Below are positions 34,251 through 45,388 of a DNA stretch of 64,000 bases, one piece after another (position 1 is the first letter of the stretch; every line of letters starts with the position of its first letter). The position numbers and the translations under genes were made by a program. Source of the DNA: Streptomyces sp. cf386 (GTDB taxonomy: Bacteria > Actinomycetota > Actinomycetes > Streptomycetales > Streptomycetaceae). The stretch spans positions 203,326 through 267,325 of the forward strand of contig NZ_FNHV01000001.1 in the NCBI RefSeq assembly GCF_900103585.1, given 5' to 3'. Below the pieces are notes generated by a model. That model made no database searches. It was not told the origin of the DNA and was given only the letters and a program-made list of their open reading frames with translations.

Positions 34251-34847
34251 TCACCGCGCTTCGGCGGCCGCAAGGAGAACCAGGGCCTGTTCGCCGGCGT
34301 GGCCGATGGGGTCCGCGAAGACGTTCAAGCCATGGGCGACGAGCGCCCCTTCGTGAAGGAGCATGAGCGTCCGGCCCAGGCCGTCGGCCCCGTCGGGGGT
34401 GACGTCCCTGGCGAGATCGGTGAACAGGGCGAGCATCCATTCCTTCTGCCCGGTGATGATCGGGTAGGCCGGATGGGACGGATCGCTGATCTCGGCGTGC
34501 GCGTTGACCATGCTGCACCCCTTTGAGCTGTGCCGCGCGGACCACGCGCGCGAGGCATCGAAGACGGCCTTCAGGCGTCCGGCCGACGTCGGCCGTGCGG
34601 CGTCGAGGCGCTGGGCGAGGAAGGCACGCCAGCGTTCGTCGCGATCCGCGAGGTACTCCACGACGATCTGCTCCTTGGAGCCGAACCGGTCGTAGAGGGT
34701 CTTCTTCGTCACCCCGGCCTCGGCGGCGATCAGATCCACCCCGACGGCATGGATGCCGCGCTCGTAGAACAGCCTCGCGGCGGCCTCCAGGGCGCGCTGT
34801 GCGCCAGGCGTCATCGTGATCCGTCGCGGCGTCCCGGTAGTCCCCAT
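34251..34847 (-). CDS. TetR-family repressor of the adjacent EamA transporter gene
   Basis: 198 residues. HTH at about 38-58: DLIAAEAGVTKKTLYDRFGSKE. The C-terminal helical domain has GCSMVNAHAEISDPSHPAY, typical of TetR_C_13-like regulators. It starts at ATG 34847, only 10 bp from the first of two 16-bp operators, and is divergent to a DMT/EamA efflux-type gene 70 bp away. The layout is the standard TetR/transporter pair: a toxic small molecule would relieve repression. The ligand is unknown. Confidence 0.9.
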   Translation of the reverse strand: MGTTGTPRRITMTPGAQRALEAAARLFYERGIHAVGVDLIAAEAGVTKKTLYDRFGSKEQIVVEYLADRDERWRAFLAQRLDAARPTSAGRLKAVFDASRAWSARHSSKGCSMVNAHAEISDPSHPAYPIITGQKEWMLALFTDLARDVTPDGADGLGRTLMLLHEGALVAHGLNVFADPIGHAGEQALVLLAAAEAR

Positions 34848-34857
34848 GACTCACGAG

Positions 34858-34900
34858 TATACCGATCTGTATAGTGGGAGGCGGTATACCGATCTGTTTA
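34858..34900. promoter_or_regulatory. Two TetR operators (TATACCGATCTGTATA and TATACCGATCTGTTTA)
   Basis: Sites at 34858-34873 and 34885-34900, 27 bp apart, share 15 of 16 bases. The first is 14 of 16 palindromic around GATC. They fill the gap between the divergent TetR and EamA genes. Confidence 0.78.
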
Positions 34901-34917
34901 GTGGAGGAGGGTGAGCC

Positions 34918-35808
34918 GTGAACTTCCTGCTCTCGATCGCGTTCGTACTGTGCTGGAGTTCCGGGTTCATCGGCGCCAAGCTCGGCGCGGGCAGTGCGCC
35001 CGCGGTCACGATCCTGATGTGGCGGTTCCTGCCGCTGGCCGTCGTCCTGATCGGTGTCGCCATCGCTTCCAGAGCGTCGTGGCGGGGCCTGTCGGTGCGG
35101 GACGCCGCTCGGCAGGCGGTGATCGGCGTGCTGTCGCAGAGCGGCTACCTGCTGACCGTCTACTACGCGATCCAGCTCGGCGTCTCCAGCGGCACCACCG
35201 CCCTGATCGACGGCGTCCAGCCCCTCGTCACCGGTGCTCTCGCCGGGCCGCTGCTGTGCCAGTACGTCTCGCGCAAGCAGTGGCTGGGTCTGTGCCTGGG
35301 GATGAGTGGCGTCGCCGTCGTCACCGCGGCCGACGCAGCGGCCGGTACCGGTGCGGCCTGGTGGGCCTATCTCATCCCCTTCGTCGGCATGTTGGCGCTG
35401 GTGGCGGCGACGTTCGTGGAGAGCCGCTCCCGCGCGCGGGTCGCGCCCACGGTGTCCATGACCATCCACTGTGCGACCAGTGCGCTCATCTTCACGGCAC
35501 TCGCCGTGGGCGCCGGAGCCGCGACACCGCCCGCCGAGCTGTCGTTCTGGACCGCGATCACCTGGCTGGTGGCCCTGTCGACCTTCGGCGGGTACGGCCT
35601 GTACTGGCTCATCCTGCGGCGCTCCGGGGTGACCAAGGTCAACACGCTCATGTTCCTCATGGCTCCGGTCACAGCGGTCTGGGGAGCGCTCATGTTCGGC
35701 GAACCATTCGGCCCGCAGACCACCCTCGGACTTGCCGTCGGCCTCGCGGCGGTCCTCGTCGTCCATCGCGGTGACAGCACCTCGACTCGGCCCGCACCAG
35801 CCAATTAG
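34918..35808 (+). CDS. EamA/DMT-family transporter
   Basis: 296 residues with ten predicted membrane helices in two EamA repeats. The protein opens NFLLSIAFVLCWSSGFIGAKLG, the usual start of this drug/metabolite family, and the second repeat ends GLAVGLAAVLVVHRGD. GTG 34918 follows GTGGAGGAGGGTGA. Probably exports a metabolite or toxic compound sensed by the divergent TetR. A short tail (STSTRPAPAN) is cytoplasmic. Some homologues are amino-acid exporters; substrate not readable. Confidence 0.88.
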   Translation: MNFLLSIAFVLCWSSGFIGAKLGAGSAPAVTILMWRFLPLAVVLIGVAIASRASWRGLSVRDAARQAVIGVLSQSGYLLTVYYAIQLGVSSGTTALIDGVQPLVTGALAGPLLCQYVSRKQWLGLCLGMSGVAVVTAADAAAGTGAAWWAYLIPFVGMLALVAATFVESRSRARVAPTVSMTIHCATSALIFTALAVGAGAATPPAELSFWTAITWLVALSTFGGYGLYWLILRRSGVTKVNTLMFLMAPVTAVWGALMFGEPFGPQTTLGLAVGLAAVLVVHRGDSTSTRPAPAN

Positions 35809-35988
35809 CGCCACTGACAAGCTATTTGACGGTTCATCGGTTGCGGAATCAAGTACAACTTTACGATTTCTTGGTGTAGCTCGGCCGTGGACTACGTGAG
35901 CCTCGTGGGCACCACAAGGTGACTCCAGCCCCAGTGGGAACACCGGGCGGCGTCACCGTTCCCCCACGTACGGTGAGAGGCAACAACC

Positions 35989-36660
35989 ATGACGAGGAAC
36001 CGCGCCCTGCGGTACGGCGGCCGCACCCTGGTGCTGGCGGCCACGGCGTTCGGGATGATCGCGACGGCCGTGCCCGCTGTGGCCGAGGACCAGCCCACCA
36101 CGGAGCAGATCATGGCCGACTGCGCTTCCGGGGAAGGCAAGTGCAGCTTCAACTCCCCGGAGATCGGCCAGGCCTACCTCGGCGCGCCCCGTCAGGTCTC
36201 GGAACTGCTCTACAACTGCACGTCGTCGCCCGCCGCCCAGACCATGTCGTGGGCCGACACCGTGGGCTCCTCCCAGTCGGTGGGAGGGTCGGTGACCGTC
36301 GGTGGAGGCATCGAAGGGATCATCACCGCCAGTGTGACCGCGACGTTCGACTACACCTGGCAGAGCTCGCACACGGAGACGAGCTCCTTCACCGTGAACG
36401 TCCAGCCGGGAGAGGTGGGCTGGGTCTCCCGCGCCCAGGTGATGCAGCGGATATCCGGCACGTGGCAGACGCACTACGACGACCCCAAGTGGGGCCACTA
36501 CTACTGGTTCGTACCCGACGTGATCACCGGCCCCGCCCCGAACGGCACCGACGGCAAGCACAACGCGGTCGTGGTCAAGTCCCGCAAGATGACGGCCGAC
36601 GAGAAGAAGCTCTGCTCCGACGGCTCCACCCGAGGCGAGGTCTTCACCCGCAGCGGCTGA
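35989..36660 (+). CDS. Secreted aerolysin/ETX-MTX2-like protein (tentative)
   Basis: 223 residues. Signal peptide MTRNRALRYGGRTLVLAATAFGMIATAVPAVAE, cleavage near AVA32. The mature chain is small, with four Cys (ADCASGEGKC near 45-53, LLYNC, KKLC), so disulfides are likely. The middle (about 85-150) is a long Ser/Thr/Gly-rich beta stretch with alternating small polar residues (VGSSQSVGGSVTVGGGIEG; FDYTWQSSHTETSSFTVN), like the membrane-inserting hairpin region of aerolysin-type pore formers. A receptor-binding domain would be minimal. GAGAGG precedes ATG 35989. It stands alone, closed by a terminator. It could instead be a non-toxic beta-structured secreted protein; I am unsure. Confidence 0.55.
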   Translation: MTRNRALRYGGRTLVLAATAFGMIATAVPAVAEDQPTTEQIMADCASGEGKCSFNSPEIGQAYLGAPRQVSELLYNCTSSPAAQTMSWADTVGSSQSVGGSVTVGGGIEGIITASVTATFDYTWQSSHTETSSFTVNVQPGEVGWVSRAQVMQRISGTWQTHYDDPKWGHYYWFVPDVITGPAPNGTDGKHNAVVVKSRKMTADEKKLCSDGSTRGEVFTRSG

Positions 36661-36666
36661 CGAGCC

Positions 36667-36697
36667 GGCCCGCCGCTCTCCCTCGCAGCGGCGGGCC
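36667..36697. terminator. Bidirectional hairpin terminator
   Basis: An 11-bp GC stem (36667-36677 with 36687-36697) around a 9-base loop lies between the convergent secreted-protein and glgC genes, 6 bp after one stop and 16 bp after the other. Confidence 0.8.
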
Positions 36698-36712
36698 CGC
36701 GATCGCCTGCCG

Positions 36713-37933
36713 CTAGGAGACCTGCTGCCCCTTGCCCAGCGCGATCACCCCGCCCTTGGAGACGGTGTACAGCTCGGAGTCCCGGTCCGGGTTGACGCCG
36801 ATCGTCGCCCCGGGCGGCACCTCGACGTTCTTGTCGAGTACGGCCCCTCGCACCACCGCGCCCCGCCCTATGCGCACGTTGTCGTGCAGCACCGCCCCCT
36901 GCACCACCGCCCCCGGGTCGACCACCACCCCCGGCGAGAGCACGGACCGCGTGACCTGCCCGCGGATCAGGCAGCCGGCGCTGATGATGGACTCGCTGGC
37001 CATGCCGCCCGCGTTGAAGCGGGCCGGGGAGAGCTGGTTGGAGTGGGTGTAGATGGGCCAGCTGCGGTTGAAGAGGTTGAAGGCGGGGCGCTCGGCGATG
37101 AGGTCCATGTGGGCGTCGTAGTACGCGTCCAGGGTGCCGACGTCCCGCCAGTAGCCCCGGTCGCGGTTGGTCTCGCCGGGGACGTGGTTGGCGCTGAAGT
37201 CGTACAGCTGGGCCTCGCCCCGGTCGGTGAGCTGGGGCAGGATCGAACCGCCCATGTCGTGCACGGAGTTGCGGTCCTCGGCGTCCCGCTGGAGCGCCTC
37301 GATGAGGGCCTTGGTGGTGAAGATGTAGTTGCCCATCGAGGCGTAGACGGTCTCCGGGTCGTCCGGGAGTCCGGGCGGGTCGGCGGGCTTCTCCAGGAAG
37401 CGTTCGATCGTCTGGCCGTCCGAGCCGGGGCTGATCACGCCGAAGGAGGACGACTCGGCGCGCGGCACGCGTATGCCCGCCACGGTGACGCCGGCGCCGT
37501 TCTCGATGTGCTGGGCCAGCATCTGGCGCGGGTCCATGCGGTAGACGTGGTCGGCGCCGAACACCGCGACGTACTCGGGGCGTTCGTCGTAGATCAGGTT
37601 CAGGGACTGGAGGATCGCGTCCGCGCTGCCCAGGTACCAGCGCGGGCCGAGGCGCTGCTGGGCCGGGACCGGGGTGACGTAGTTGCCGAGCAGGCTGGAC
37701 ATGCGCCAGGTGGTGGTGATGTGCCGGTCCAGCGAGTGCGACTTGTACTGCGTGAGGACGCAGATGCGCAGGATGTCGGCGTTGACGAGGTTGGAGAGGA
37801 CGAAGTCGACGAGACGGTAGGTGCCGCCGAAGGTGACCGCGGGTTTCGCGCGGTCCGTGGTCAGGGGCATCAGGCGTTTGCCTTCTCCGCCCGCGAGTAC
37901 GATTCCGAGCACCGAAGGTCCGCCACGACGCAT
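36713..37933 (-). CDS. glgC: Glucose-1-phosphate adenylyltransferase
   Basis: 406 residues. Makes ADP-glucose from glucose-1-phosphate and ATP for glycogen synthesis in the cytoplasm. The nucleotidyltransferase motif is [16 protein letters not shown] (residues 9-24), with [18 protein letters not shown] after it, [10 protein letters not shown] in the active site, and a left-handed beta-helix C-terminus ([19 protein letters not shown]). ATG 37933 (MRRGGPS) is taken over ATG 37948. It lies 51 bp downstream of glgA on the same strand, the expected glgA-glgC pairing. Confidence 0.96.
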   Translation of the reverse strand: MRRGGPSVLGIVLAGGEGKRLMPLTTDRAKPAVTFGGTYRLVDFVLSNLVNADILRICVLTQYKSHSLDRHITTTWRMSSLLGNYVTPVPAQQRLGPRWYLGSADAILQSLNLIYDERPEYVAVFGADHVYRMDPRQMLAQHIENGAGVTVAGIRVPRAESSSFGVISPGSDGQTIERFLEKPADPPGLPDDPETVYASMGNYIFTTKALIEALQRDAEDRNSVHDMGGSILPQLTDRGEAQLYDFSANHVPGETNRDRGYWRDVGTLDAYYDAHMDLIAERPAFNLFNRSWPIYTHSNQLSPARFNAGGMASESIISAGCLIRGQVTRSVLSPGVVVDPGAVVQGAVLHDNVRIGRGAVVRGAVLDKNVEVPPGATIGVNPDRDSELYTVSKGGVIALGKGQQVS

Positions 37934-37984
37934 GGCCGCTCCCCTCACCGTGGTTGCTCCCAGCCTGCCCCTGTGTAGCGCGCG

Positions 37985-39136
37985 CTAAGCCTGTTTGAGG
38001 ATCTCCCCGTAGAGCCGGACCGTCCGCCGTGCCACCGCGTCCCAGCCGAACTCCCCCACCGCGCGCTCCCGTCCGGCCTCGCCCATCCGGCGGGCGGTCT
38101 CCGGGTCGCCGACGACCGAGTCCAGGGCCTGCGCGAGGCCGGCCTCGAAGTCGTCGTTCAGCGGGACGAGCAGCCCCGTCTTGCCGTCCTCGACGACCTC
38201 GGGGATGCCGCCGACCTGCGAGGCCACCACGGGAGTTCCGCAGGCCATCGCCTCCAGGTTGACGATGCCGAGGGGTTCGTACACCGAGGGGCAGACGAAC
38301 ACGGCGGCGTGCGTGAGGAGTTGGATCACCTCGGGCCGCGGCAGCATCTGCGGGATCCAGTGCACGCCCTCGCGGACGCGGCTCAGCTCCTGGTAGAGAT
38401 CGCGGAACTCCCGGTCTATCTCAGGGGTGTCGGGCGCGCCCGCGCACAGCACCACCTGCACGGCGGGGTCGATGTTCCGTACCGCGCGCAGCAGATGGGG
38501 CACGCCCTTCTGGCGGGTGATGCGGCCGACGAACAGCACGTAGGGGCGGCCGGCGTCGAGGCCGAACCGGTCGAGGACGTCGGTGCCGTGGTCCGGTCGG
38601 TACAGGCTGGTGTCGATGCCGTTGTGCACGACGTGGACCCGCTCCGGCTCCAGCTCCGGATAGCAGCCGAGGATGTCCTCGCGCATCGCTCCGGAGACGG
38701 CGATCACCGCGTCGGCGGTCTCGATCGCGGTGCGCTCGGCCCAGCTGGACAGGGCGTATCCGCCGCCGAGTTGCTCGGCCTTCCAGGGGCGCAGGGGCTC
38801 CAGGGAGTGGGCGGTCATCACATGCGGGATGCCGTGCAGCAGCTTGCCGAGGTGGCCGGCGAGGTTGGCGTACCAGGTGTGGGAGTGGACGAGTTCGCGG
38901 CCTTCGAGGCCGGCGGCCATGGCGAGGTCCACGGAGAAGGTGCGCAGCGCGTCGTTGGCGGTGTCGAGCGCGGACCAGGGACGGTGGCGCTGCACGCCCA
39001 CCCCGCGGCCCTCACCCCAGCAGTGCACCTCCAGGTCGACGAGGTCCCTCAACTCCCGGGCGAGGAACTCGACATGGACGCCCGCGCCGCCGTACACGTC
39101 CGGGGGGTACTCCCGGGTCAGCAGTCCCACACGCAC
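37985..39136 (-). CDS. glgA: Glycogen synthase, actinobacterial GT4 type
   Basis: 383 residues. Transfers glucose from ADP- or GDP-glucose to an alpha-glucan or to maltose-1-phosphate precursors, as in the short actinobacterial GlgA/GlgM family. It starts MRVGLLTREYPPDVYGGAGVHVE from GTG 39136, six bases after AGGGGG. The earlier in-frame ATGs at 39226 and 39175 precede this conserved N-terminus and are unlikely. GT4 features: FVGRITRQKGVPHLLRA and the EX7E region FVCPSVYEPLGIVNLEAMACG. Upstream partner of glgC in a two-gene unit. Confidence 0.93.
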   Translation of the reverse strand: MRVGLLTREYPPDVYGGAGVHVEFLARELRDLVDLEVHCWGEGRGVGVQRHRPWSALDTANDALRTFSVDLAMAAGLEGRELVHSHTWYANLAGHLGKLLHGIPHVMTAHSLEPLRPWKAEQLGGGYALSSWAERTAIETADAVIAVSGAMREDILGCYPELEPERVHVVHNGIDTSLYRPDHGTDVLDRFGLDAGRPYVLFVGRITRQKGVPHLLRAVRNIDPAVQVVLCAGAPDTPEIDREFRDLYQELSRVREGVHWIPQMLPRPEVIQLLTHAAVFVCPSVYEPLGIVNLEAMACGTPVVASQVGGIPEVVEDGKTGLLVPLNDDFEAGLAQALDSVVGDPETARRMGEAGRERAVGEFGWDAVARRTVRLYGEILKQA

Positions 39137-39177
39137 CCGGAACCCCCTGTTCTCAGCGGCTGGTTGCCCTTTCATGG

Positions 39178-39933
39178 TCACCCAGATGGGGCGCGTGGGG
39201 AAGAGCGCGGGGCTCGTGTGAAGCAACAGTCACCGCATACGCCCCCGCCCGGCACCCGGTAGTAGAGGCAGCAGCTGCGGCGCCGGAACGCTGTTCCGGT
39301 GCGGGTGCCGGTGCCGGCGAGGAGGGGGTGGGTGAACAGCTCCGCGGTCAGGGCGCGGGCCCGGTCGGCGGTGTCGGTACGGCCGCCCGCGCGGGCCCAC
39401 TGGTCCAGTTGCCGGGCGGCGCCCGCGAGCGCGGAGCCGGCGTTGCCCCACAGGAGGCCGGAGGCGACGCGGTACCGGGTGTGCAGGGCGGCGGTCAGGG
39501 GTTCCAGGTGGCCGTGCAGGACGACGTCCGCGACGGTCGCCGGGTCCGCGGGCAGCGGGCGCACCTCGGTGATCCACAGGTCGTCGGGGGCGCTGCCGTC
39601 GGGGTCCCAGTGCAGCAGGCGCGGGTCGAGGTCGGGGATGCGGCCGTGCAGGGCGGCGCAGCCGAGGGTCACCGACCAGAGGCGGGCCGCGAGTCCCTGC
39701 TGGGCCACGGAGGCGGCGATGCGCAACTCGGGGGCGCGCAGGGCGTTCGCGACTTTCCGGACGCGCAGGCCCAGGGGGTCTTGCTGAGGGTCCATTGAGG
39801 GCTCCGCGTACGCCTGAGCCAGGGTCGGAAGTGGCCGAAGTGCTTCCTCTGGTGTGCGTAGTACGAAGAAGCCCCCGAGGGGCCTGAGCGCGACGAGATC
39901 GGGGTCGAGGTCCACGAAGAGCAGTAGTACCAA
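39178..39933 (-). CDS. FhuF-like (2Fe-2S) ferric-siderophore reductase family protein
   Basis: Up to 251 residues. The C-terminal cluster motif SCCLYYRVPGGGVCGDC (CC-x10-C-x2-C) is the [2Fe-2S] site of FhuF, and the family fold includes ASGLLWGNAGSALAGAARQL. It would reduce iron in imported siderophores in the cytoplasm. The true start is uncertain: TTG 39933 or GTG 39915 (DLDPDLVALRPLGGFF) both precede the conserved part. It is 41 bp upstream of glgA on the same strand, although a functional tie to glycogen is doubtful. No iron-box operator was seen. Confidence 0.8.
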   Translation of the reverse strand: MVLLLFVDLDPDLVALRPLGGFFVLRTPEEALRPLPTLAQAYAEPSMDPQQDPLGLRVRKVANALRAPELRIAASVAQQGLAARLWSVTLGCAALHGRIPDLDPRLLHWDPDGSAPDDLWITEVRPLPADPATVADVVLHGHLEPLTAALHTRYRVASGLLWGNAGSALAGAARQLDQWARAGGRTDTADRARALTAELFTHPLLAGTGTRTGTAFRRRSCCLYYRVPGGGVCGDCCFTRAPRSSPRAPSG

Positions 39934-40143
39934 GGCCGGTCGGGGTTCTCACCTGGGGGTCTCCACCCGGGGTCACCCCACCAGAGGATGAGACGGGCCC
40001 CTGGGTACTCCATCGGCAGTACGACACGGTGGGTGCTCTGGTACGACGACGGGAAGAGCTTTTCGAGGCATCGTGTTGATTATGAGAGCCGACCGTTCGC
40101 CGCGCCGGGGCTGCCGCCCCCGCCTCACGCAGAGGAGCAGCTC

Positions 40144-42508
<2,365 letters not shown>

Positions 42509-42603
42509 TCAGGAGGGGCAAAAGTAAGCGCTGCGAACAGGCCATGACAAGACGGAAATTCAGCCGCCCGTTCACGCCAAATGGCGAGCTATCGGCGTAC
42601 GTT

Positions 42604-42627
42604 GCCCGTCGTCCCCGGTCGACGGGC
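42604..42627 (-). other. Hairpin in the leader region of the Rpf-LysM-M23 gene
   Basis: GCCCGTCG and CGACGGGC form an 8-bp stem over an 8-base loop, about 120 bp upstream of the start. The remaining 300-bp gap to gnd has no coding frame. The ydaO-type riboswitch known before some Streptomyces rpf genes was not recognised. Confidence 0.45.
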
Positions 42628-42789
42628 GGGACGGCTGAGTGCGGCGGGGCCTTCTGTGCGTATGTGCCTGCGACATCACGCCACCCCGGATGTGCGGTCG
42701 GAGTACCAGCACGTCAGGATGGACGATGGGGCAATACTGGCGGGCATGACCGGCACCGCTGATATATCGAGGTCACTAGGAGCCAACGC

Positions 42790-44229
42790 ATGAGCACTTC
42801 GGCGCAGATCGGCGTCACGGGTCTCGCGGTCATGGGCCGCAATCTCGCCCGTAACTTCGCCCGCAACGGATACACGGTCGCGGTGCACAACCGGACGTCG
42901 GCACGCACGCACGCGCTGGTGGAGGAGTTCGGGAGCGAGGGCGACTTCATCGCGGCCGAGACCGCCAAGGACTTCGTGGCGGCGCTTGAGCGCCCGCGGC
43001 GGCTGGTCATCATGGTCAAGGCCGGTGAGCCGACCGACGCCGTGATCCAGGAGTTCGCGCCGCTGCTGGAGCCGGGCGACATGATCATCGACGGTGGCAA
43101 CGCGCACTTCGCCGACACCCGGCGCCGTGAGCGCGACCTGCGCGAGCAGGGCATCCACTTCGTCGGCATGGGCGTCTCCGGCGGTGAGGAGGGCGCCCTG
43201 CACGGGCCGAGCATCATGCCGGGCGGCCCGAAGGAGTCGTACGACTCGCTGGGCCCGATGCTGGAGAAGATCTCCGCGAAGGCGGCGGACGGGGCGCCCT
43301 GTGTGACCCACGTCGGTCCGGACGGTGCCGGGCACTTCGTGAAGATGGTGCACAACGGCATCGAGTACGCCGACATGCAGCTCATCGGCGAGGCGTACCA
43401 GCTGCTGCGGGATGTCGCCGGGTACGAGCCCGCGCAGATCGCGGAGATCTTCCGGACCTGGAACACGGGCCGGCTGGACTCCTACCTGATCGAGATCACC
43501 GCCGAGGTGCTGTCGCACGTGGACGCGGCGACGGGCAAGCCGTTCGTGGACGTGGTGGTCGACCAGGCCGAGCAGAAGGGCACGGGACGCTGGACCGTGC
43601 AGATCGCGCTGGACCTGGGCGTACCGGTGTCCGGCATCGCGGAGGCTGTCTTCGCCCGCTCCCTGTCCGGGCACGCGGCACTGCGGGAGGCGTCCCGCGG
43701 GCTGGCCGGACCCAAGGCGTCCCCGCTCGGCGAGTCGGAGGCCGCGGCCTTCGCCGAGCGCGTCGAGCAGGCGCTGTACGCGTCGAAGATCGTGTCCTAC
43801 ACGCAGGGCTTCCACGAGATCGACGCCGCGCGCGCGGAGTACGACTGGGACATCGACCTGGGCGCCGTCTCCGCGATCTGGCGTGGCGGCTGCATCATCC
43901 GCGCGGCCTTCCTCGACCGCATCCGTGCCGCGTACGACACTCGGGCCGACCTGCCGAGCCTGCTGTCCGACGAGACGTTCGCGCGGGAGATCGCCGAGGC
44001 GCAGGACGACTGGCGTGAGGTGATCATCGCGGCGACCCGGCAGGGCGTGCCCACTCCGGGCTTCGCGGCGGCCCTCGCGTACTACGACGCCCTGCGCGCC
44101 GAGCGACTGCCCGCGGCGCTGACGCAGGGGCAGCGGGACTTCTTCGGAGCGCACACGTACCGGCGCACCGACCGGGACGGCTCGTTCCACACGCTGTGGG
44201 GCGGGGACCGGTCGGAGGTCTCCGCCTAG
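42790..44229 (+). CDS. gnd: 6-phosphogluconate dehydrogenase, NADP-dependent, decarboxylating
   Basis: 479 residues, full length for the long GntZ/Gnd type. Oxidises and decarboxylates 6-phosphogluconate to ribulose-5-phosphate, giving NADPH. Rossmann motif GVTGLAVMGRNLARN (about 7-21), active-site strands IIDGGNAHFADTRRRE, MGVSGGEEGALHGPSIMPGG (about 128-147), HFVKMVHNGIEYADMQL with the catalytic Lys, and a C-terminal AHTYRRTDRDGSFHTLW. ATG 42790 has AGGAG nine bases upstream. A strong terminator follows. Confidence 0.97.
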   Translation: MSTSAQIGVTGLAVMGRNLARNFARNGYTVAVHNRTSARTHALVEEFGSEGDFIAAETAKDFVAALERPRRLVIMVKAGEPTDAVIQEFAPLLEPGDMIIDGGNAHFADTRRRERDLREQGIHFVGMGVSGGEEGALHGPSIMPGGPKESYDSLGPMLEKISAKAADGAPCVTHVGPDGAGHFVKMVHNGIEYADMQLIGEAYQLLRDVAGYEPAQIAEIFRTWNTGRLDSYLIEITAEVLSHVDAATGKPFVDVVVDQAEQKGTGRWTVQIALDLGVPVSGIAEAVFARSLSGHAALREASRGLAGPKASPLGESEAAAFAERVEQALYASKIVSYTQGFHEIDAARAEYDWDIDLGAVSAIWRGGCIIRAAFLDRIRAAYDTRADLPSLLSDETFAREIAEAQDDWREVIIAATRQGVPTPGFAAALAYYDALRAERLPAALTQGQRDFFGAHTYRRTDRDGSFHTLWGGDRSEVSA

Positions 44230-44251
44230 GACCTCCGGTCCGACAGGTGAC

Positions 44252-44288
44252 CGCCCCGTGCCCGGGTTCTCGACCTGGGCACGGGGCG
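44252..44288 (+). terminator. gnd terminator
   Basis: CGCCCCGTGCCC (44252-44263) pairs with GGGCACGGGGCG (44277-44288), a 12-bp perfect stem, 23 bp after the gnd stop. Confidence 0.88.
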
Positions 44289-44335
44289 ACGTGTTTTCCG
44301 GATGCGTGGTGGGAGCGGCTCGCCCAGCCCTGACC

Positions 44336-44641
44336 TCAGGTGAGCGGCGGACCGGGTTCGGGGTTCGGAACCGGATCCGGGCCCGGCGGGATCGGGGACG
44401 GGGAGGGTTCCGGGGGTGGGGTCGGTCCCGGTGGCGGGGTTGGCGTCGGACCCGGGGGCGGGGTCGGCGTCGGGCCCGGCGGGGGCGGCCCCGGGGCCGG
44501 AGGCATGGGCGGGACCGGGGTGGGGGGCGGCTCGGGGGTCGGCGCCGGCTCCGGGGGCGGGACCGGATGAGGCTCCGGGGGCTGCGGCACCGGGCCCGGC
44601 GTCGGCCCCGGGGAGACGGGATCCGGGTACGGGTTCGTCAT
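44336..44641 (-). CDS. Proline-rich low-complexity protein, 101 aa
   Basis: Nearly half Pro, built of units such as PGPTPTPPP and PEPAPTPEP with scattered Glu, starting MTNPYPDPVSPGP. No signal or membrane segment, and no fold is expected. The frame is long without a stop partly because the DNA is repetitive (GGGGTCGG-type units), and its opposite strand gives a Gly-rich frame of similar length; the Pro reading begins with ATG 44641 in a reasonable context, so it is preferred. Possibly a surface or scaffold peptide; function unknown. Confidence 0.5.
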   Translation of the reverse strand: MTNPYPDPVSPGPTPGPVPQPPEPHPVPPPEPAPTPEPPPTPVPPMPPAPGPPPPGPTPTPPPGPTPTPPPGPTPPPEPSPSPIPPGPDPVPNPEPGPPLT

Positions 44642-44749
44642 GGCGTCCTCCAGCCAATCGGTGCGCGTCGGCTCTGGACTACTCCCCCGCGTACCCGACG
44701 GCCGCGCCGCCAGTCACTCACCCGCGTCAATGCCGGGGCCCGGGTGGGC

Positions 44750-45388
44750 CTACCTCAGGTGCGCCACCTGCGCACCCGCGGCCAGACCCGGGCGAGGGCT
44801 GGACAGTACGGGCACCCGCGTCGTGACCAGCTGCTGGGCCGGGGCGATGGAGACCTGGGCGAGGACGATCGCGTCGGCGTCCGTGACCTCGTCCGCAGCG
44901 GCTGCCACCAGACGGGCGCAACCGTCGACGTCACCCGCGTCGAAGCGCTCCCAGGCACCTTCGACAAGACGCGCCCGCACCTCGACCGGGCGTCCCGTAC
45001 GCTGGGCCTCGTCCTCGATCAAGGACGCCGTCGGAACGAGCGTGCTCTCCACCGTGGTGAGGACGACGACACGCTCGCCCTCGGCCACCGCGGCCGCCGC
45101 CATCGGGCGGTCGACGCGCAGCACCGGCACCCCGGCCTCGGCGGCGGCCGCCTCCGCGACGCCGCCGATGGTCGAGCAGGTGCACAGCACGGCTCGCGCA
45201 CCCTCGGCGACGGCTCGGTGCAACTCCTCGCGGACGTCGTCCGCAACGGCTTCGGGCCCTTCGCGGCGGGCCCGGGCCAGTAGTTCCTCGTCGACGAAGT
45301 GCCGTAGTTCCAGGTCAGGGTGGTGCTCCTGGCGCAGGGCCTCGAAGACCGGGATGTGCAGCGGTGAGGTGTGCAGAAGGGTCAGCAT
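44750..45388 (-). CDS. Aspartate/glutamate racemase-superfamily protein
   Basis: 212 residues from ATG 45388 (MLTLLHTSPLHIP). The two-domain Asp/Glu racemase fold is shown by AVLCTCSTIGGVAEAAA with the first catalytic Cys (about 72-88) and a VLRVDRPMAAAAV strand. At the second active-site position (ADAIVLAQVSIAP) Cys is replaced, so it is probably not a standard racemase. The start overlaps the upstream GNAT stop by one base (TGATG), so the two are translated together. Substrate unknown. Confidence 0.72.
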   Translation of the reverse strand: MLTLLHTSPLHIPVFEALRQEHHPDLELRHFVDEELLARARREGPEAVADDVREELHRAVAEGARAVLCTCSTIGGVAEAAAAEAGVPVLRVDRPMAAAAVAEGERVVVLTTVESTLVPTASLIEDEAQRTGRPVEVRARLVEGAWERFDAGDVDGCARLVAAAADEVTDADAIVLAQVSIAPAQQLVTTRVPVLSSPRPGLAAGAQVAHLR

